A stretch of 64,000 nt of DNA. It comes from Pachypanchax playfairii. Its lineage: Eukaryota > Chordata > Actinopteri > Cyprinodontiformes > Aplocheilidae. The translations under genes and the position numbers were made by a program. Below, piece by piece: positions 59,694 through 64,000 of this stretch. The notes beneath the pieces are model-generated. The model searched no databases and was not told where the DNA came from. It was given only the letters and a program-made list of their open reading frames with translations. Position 1 is the stretch's first letter, and the number at the start of each line of letters is the position of its first letter. The DNA lies in NCBI GenBank assembly GCA_006937955.1, contig SSNP01000051.1:1-64000 (forward strand). Direction: 5' to 3'.

Positions 59694-60297
59694 AGGTCTT
59701 ACATTGTGTTATTTTACAGCTTTTAACATCTGTGATAGACACATTTAATAAAATCCTACCTTTGGTGTTATATAGTATTAATTTGTTATGAAATATAACT
59801 TATATTCTTGAGTTATTCTCCAAACAGGAAGTAAAACACTGTTTATCTAAAATCCCATATCTCCTCGAGACCCGCCACCCCCCCCACCCCCACCCCGGGA
59901 GTGCTGATCCTCGAGCTGCAAATGGTGAATAAATTCCTGTAACTCTCACAGCCAAATGCACATTTTCACTGAGACATTTTTAGAAAGTAAAATACTACAA
60001 ACAGTGGTGGTTAGTGTCTTGCTTTAGACTCTGGTAGCTCAGTGCATGATGTGTTTAATCTGCAGGGGCAGCACAGACAAGCCGGGCAGGTCCTGGTGTA
60101 ACATTGTTACATCACTATGTTACAGTCAGGTGGTTTTCCAGGAGAGAGTGGAGCAGCTGCTCAGAGTGCAGGATTCAGGAGGATTACTGAGAAATGTGTG
60201 TATTAAACCAAAAACCACTCTGGAGGGTTTAATAAGGAAATAACATCATAACATGCTTAAAAGTTCAAGAAAGTTGATTTTACATGATACAGGACCT
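59694..60297 (-). mobile_element. TTAA-type MITE family B copy (604 bp) next to trhde exon 2
   Basis: TTAA at 59690-59693 and 60298-60301. The right end ACATGATACAGGACC lies 54 bp before the exon 2 acceptor. Opposite orientation to the copy at 52556 in the same intron. Confidence 0.88.
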
Positions 60298-60351
60298 TTA
60301 AGTCTTTTTTTAGTGTCTGATTTTTACCTGAGCAATTGTTCCTTCCTTAAG

Positions 60352-60596
60352 GTGGCCCGTGTGTCCGTCACAGCTGAGAGCGGTGCCGGAGGCCGACCCG
60401 CCAACAGGCCTGGGGGCGGAGTCATGCGTATCCACCGCCACTTCTCATACCCGACCAATCAGATGTATGTGGTGGTTCTGCACCGCGAGCTGAAGCCGAT
60501 GAGAATTTATCGCCTAAACGTGAGCTTCGACGCCGCCATCGAGGATGAGCTGCTGGGCTTCTTCAGGAGCTCGTACACACTGCAGAGGGAGAGACG
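60352..60596 (+). CDS. trhde: trhde exon 2 coding part
   Basis: 245 bp in phase with exon 1, giving residues 162-242 plus two bases of the next Arg codon. The donor is CG|GTATGC at 60597. The protein segment (V-A-R-V-S-V ..., FSYPTNQMYVVVLHRELKP, YRLNVSFDAAIEDELLGFFR, SSYTLQRERR) is the N-terminal beta-sandwich region of M1 aminopeptidases. The ELLGFFRSSY motif is a hallmark of TRHDE and its M1 relatives. The start follows the acceptor TTCCTTAAG; upstream in-frame sequence belongs to the MITE and is not exonic. The next exon, expected to continue with the G-V-T-Q-F-x-P region and later the HExxH zinc site, is beyond 64000. Confidence 0.93.
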
Positions 60597-60600
60597 GTAT

Positions 60601-60648
60601 GCACACGTGCACACACACACCCCCACACACACACACACAGACACACGA
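60601..60648. repeat. CA-rich repeat just after the exon 2 donor
   Basis: Interrupted (CA)n beginning 5 bp into the intron; a second small block is at 60760-60780. Confidence 0.9.
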
Positions 60649-61258
60649 GCACCCACTTGCTTTTAGAGCAGCAGCAGGTGGTTCAACTAGAAAAGGTCAA
60701 AGCTTCACATCTGTGACATTGATTAACTCTCAAAGTGTGTGTGTTCCAGCAATCATACCACACACACACACCCACACACTCATACGTTTCCCATCAGCCT
60801 GTGTGTTGTTTCCACATCAGATTTCGTCCACACGGTGCTGATGGAAACAGCCTTTGTGCTGATACATTCATTATATCAGGCTTATTTCTCTGTGTTACCG
60901 CAGCGACGAGCCACTTTATCAGCATCTGTTCCACTTGTTACCAAAACACACATTTACATTTGATGAATCTAATTAGTAAATCTCGCTGAGTCTGTTATGA
61001 CCAAATCAAGATTGTGAGAATCAGGCTTTGTGGTTTGGATCAGGTTCTGATCCAGTTCTGCTGCCTCAAAATAAAAAAGTGGAACTCTCGTATAAATAAG
61101 ACAGAAACTTGATCTCCTCCTTGTTGCATTAAAACATGACTAAGCAGCTGCCAGTGAAACCTTTCAGGATTATTTGATTGTTTTGTTCACAATCTGAGTT
61201 AATAATAAGATAATAAGATTATTAAATACCTGGGTGAATTTTACTCGTGTAGTTTTAA

Positions 61259-62402
61259 AGAGGCCCTTCCATTAAAAACAGTTTTTCTGAGGTTTCTGTT
61301 GAATATTTTAGCTCCACAGGTATTCTTACCTTCATAGTGGGTGTGAAAACAGGTCAACAACTTCTCTTTCAGTTTTAATCTCTCAAACTATGCAGGTGGC
61401 GATAAAACCCGATTTCTCACAAGTTCGAACGGCCTGTATCTGTTTCATCACAACTCCTTTGTTCGTTAGTATTCGGCAACTCCCACAGTTGAAACCACGC
61501 CTAGCATGCTGCTGGCTAAAAGCTGTTAGCATAAGACGTAGCAAACAGGAAGACATGGGGTATTTCTCAATGTCAAGGAACCCTGCCTACCAAGGCACTG
61601 CCTTAGTAGGCGAGGCATCTTGCTTACCGAGGCACTGCCTTGGTAGAGGAGGCGTCTCGCTTACGAGGACATTGGAACAGACTTCACTCACGTGACCGCG
61701 GCTGCCTGCTCATGCGCACTGTTTACATCCCGCCCATGGAGCTAGAAATGTTAATAAAAATAAAATAAAATAAATGTGCAAGCAACATTTTAAATATAAG
61801 CCCGATAGCAACAATCAGTTAACTTACATTTAAACAGGAACTTTGCCTTTGAAGTAGCTGCTGCCGGCTCCTCAACCGCCATTTTTTGAAAATACCGCGA
61901 TGTATTTTGGTGAAATTTTTGACCGAGGGAAGGCATCAAGGCACTTCCCATGTATCCTTGGTATGTTAGCTAAACAGCGGGCAAACCAAGTACAGATGCC
62001 CCGGTAGCAAATGAACATTGGAACGCACCTTGGCGGGTCCCGATGACGTATCCCCTAGGCAACCGGGGCGGGACCAAGGCATCAAGGCAAGGTTCATTGG
62101 CTTTGAGAAACACCCATGACGTCTGACGATACCATGCGCAGCGGGGCAGGAAACAGTATATCTTGCTCTCATAGGTTAGTTTGCTAGCCAATCAGAGTCC
62201 AGCAAATTTGAATAATAAATATGCCGAGCTGCTGCCGAAGCCTGACGAAGCAGCCTGACGGAAGGAGCCGGAACCAGCCAAATTTTAATGTAGTCAGATC
62301 GAAAGGTCTGTTAATTTGTGTTTTCTGACGTTTTTTACATATAAAATGTTTCACATTACTGGTTAATATTAATAGTTCTGAAATTTGAATGAAATGGACT
62401 CT
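61259..62402 (+). mobile_element. TTAA-type MITE family A copy, interrupted by a nested MITE
   Basis: TTAA at 61255-61258 and 62403-62406. After removing 61558-62115 the remaining length is 586 bp, equal to the copy at 40397-40982, with the same order throughout. Confidence 0.88.
61558..62115. mobile_element. MITE with GGGTRTTTCTCAA ends, nested
   Basis: The left end is GGGTATTTCTCAATG; the right end, inverted, is GGGTGTTTCTCAAAG. Direct ATG flanks (61555-61557, 62116-62118) suggest a 3-bp target duplication. 558 bp, non-coding, with internal AAGGCA/TGCCTT words repeated. Superfamily not determined. Confidence 0.78.
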
Positions 62403-62790
62403 TTAAATAAAGACACTTCCGCTTCCATTTCATCACACAGAGGGCAAAAATACATTTGTGATACAAATTTGTGATCTTTCATTTGCAGGTTGGAAAGGTG
62501 TCAAAAGCAGAACGAGTGTTTCTGTTACTGTGGAAGCACACTTTAAAATGACTCGGATCAGTGTGTGTCATCAAATGGGCTGACCCCCCTCACATGATCA
62601 CGTGACCAGTTCCCCTCTCAATGAGATCTCTATGATCTTCACTGACTCTCGTGAGAACCCATCAGATTATTACAAAGAAGGGTAGAAAACAAAACAGACA
62701 TTTGCGACAGGAAGATTCTTACAAACTGTTTGACTACTCCGCAGAAGCAACAAAACAGGTGGTGGGCACACAAGCGCACTCATCCCCCAA

Positions 62791-62816
62791 CCCCCCCCCC
62801 CCCCCCCCCCCCCCCC
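62791..62816. repeat. Poly-C tract
   Basis: 26 C followed by A-rich sequence. Confidence 0.97.
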
Positions 62817-63319
62817 AAACAAAAAAAAGACTGCGCACTTCTATATCAAGTGCTGGTGTGCCCCTGTTATCATGTCAACTTACTGCTGACAGTCATATGC
62901 ATACAGATCAGTAACGGGGGGGTAAGAGCACAAAACTAGCAAAGACCGCTACTAATTCTTGGGAGATTATGGATGGATTTATGAGATTATTGAATTCAGA
63001 TTTCTGGAAAGTTAAACAGTTTGTTGAAGACGGATTTAGAGTTTAGTTTCTCCGAAGTGAGGAACACATTCTCCCCCAGCTGAAATTATTTAGACAAAAA
63101 CTAAATCTTCTCTAATAAAAAGCTCGAGCCAAAAAGCGTTTTAGCTCTGGCAAATGTGAACGTGCTAATGAGAGTTAATGAGTTTCATTACTGCACCTGC
63201 CAAGATGTGACTGTTTGTTTGGTCCATCTGAGCTGCAGTGAGTCACGTTCTGTTTGCAGGAAGTAAAAACCCGACTTTGAAATCTGTAGAGGCTCAGAGA
63301 CACATCTGTCGAATCGATA

Positions 63320-63339
63320 GAACCGAACCGAACCGAACC
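63320..63339. repeat. (AACCG)n short repeat
   Basis: Four copies of a 5-bp unit (GAACC/AACCG). Confidence 0.9.
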
Positions 63340-64000
63340 AAGGCTGTTCTGTGTGTTATTACCCAACATGTACCATCAGAGTTTTAGTTTTAAATAAAGT
63401 TTTGATAAAAGTTTTAAAAGGAAGTAAATGACCTTCCTGAAAACCTGCAGTAATAGAAAGGAGATAAAGTTTTCCTTTCTGTCTGTTTGTGTTCTAAATA
63501 TTTCAGTGTGTTTCAAAACTACCAGCTGCTGTTGCTTGAAGAAGAATCCGGGTGTAAATACATTTTCACTCCGTCTGATTCCACCATGAACACATTTTGG
63601 CAGAAGAGCTGAAGTTTCCCACCAATCAGATTTGTCCTGGGTGTGTTTTTACCGCCGGCGGTCTCGTGTTCTCTGGCAGCTTCCGTTTGGATCAATTCAG
63701 GATCAATCAATACAGCAGCTGCTGAACCAGCAGAGCTCGATCACAACACAACAACCTACTAGTTAAAGTTAAATGCAGCATCTGAGAATAACCTGATTAC
63801 ACTCTGCCTCACCAGGAACCTCATTTGTTGACAAGTGCAACAAAGACAAATGTAGTTTTCTGATGGGGAACTTGGTTTAGAATTTGTTGTAATAGCAGTG
63901 AGCTACAGTAAATCCTGGATAAAAGTCAGTTTTCTCAGTTTAACTAAAACATTATTCATGTAATTCTGTCTTATCTTGAGATTAAACATTCCACAATGGA

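Larger units (their letters stand above)
48531..60351 (+). other. trhde: trhde intron 1 (11.8 kb)
   Basis: Donor GAG|GTATGT at 48530/48531. Acceptor CCTTCCTTAAG|GTG at 60351/60352 with a T-rich tract upstream. It contains a SINE-like repeat, four MITEs and the 36-bp minisatellite. Stretches 48531-49295, 50421-51089, 51318-52551, 53126-54279 and 56765-59689 hold nothing further that I can support. A CTCGTTTATATAA-type word at 53339 may be the end of another MITE. Confidence 0.88.
60597..64000 (+). other. trhde: trhde intron 2, incomplete
   Basis: Donor at 60597; no acceptor within the window. It holds CA repeats, a family A MITE with a nested MITE, a poly-C tract and a short (AACCG)n repeat. 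62407-62790 and 62817-64000 otherwise contain nothing that I recognise. Confidence 0.8.

Noticed and set aside
60253..60666. 137-codon ORF covering trhde exon 2
   Set aside because: Its start lies in a MITE and its end in CA repeats. Only 60352-60596 between clear splice sites is exonic.

Overview
The window is vertebrate, almost certainly teleost, genomic DNA. It is AT-rich and mostly non-coding, with long (CA)n, (TA)n and (TTA)n microsatellites. It carries many fish-type transposable elements: hAT, PIF/Harbinger and TTAA-target MITEs, a Tf1/sushi-type Ty3/Gypsy chromovirus, LINE and SINE remnants. One host gene is visible and it has spliced exons. I cannot name the species.

Layout. 1-5.3 kb: a LINE endonuclease remnant (minus strand), a lone THAP zinc-finger ORF, and a hAT-type MITE. 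5.3-11.4 kb: a nearly complete but broken sushi-type LTR retrotransposon in minus orientation, with both LTRs, a GTAAG target duplication, gag, protease, RT, RNase H, integrase and chromodomain. 11.4-45.5 kb: no convincing host gene; instead many MITEs, some nested three deep, a solo LTR with perfect target duplications, a Harbinger element with a transposase scrap, and microsatellites. 45.7-46.7 kb: a CpG-rich, promoter-like stretch. 48.0-64 kb: the first two coding exons of a trhde (thyrotropin-releasing hormone degrading ectoenzyme, M1 aminopeptidase) gene on the plus strand, separated by an 11.8-kb intron. That intron holds a 2.5-kb minisatellite of about 69 copies of a 36-bp unit plus several MITEs. 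The rest of trhde, including the catalytic domain, lies beyond the right edge.

Function. trhde is the only gene likely to serve the host. Exon 1 gives the cytosolic tail, the single membrane anchor and the start of the ectodomain. Exon 2 extends the N-terminal beta domain. Everything else is selfish DNA or unannotated intergenic sequence. The best mechanistic observation is in the LTR element. A 12-nt stretch directly next to the 5' LTR is the exact reverse complement of a site inside that LTR lying 31 bp downstream of a TATA-like box. This is the arrangement expected of self-primed reverse transcription. The 3' LTR has lost that segment.
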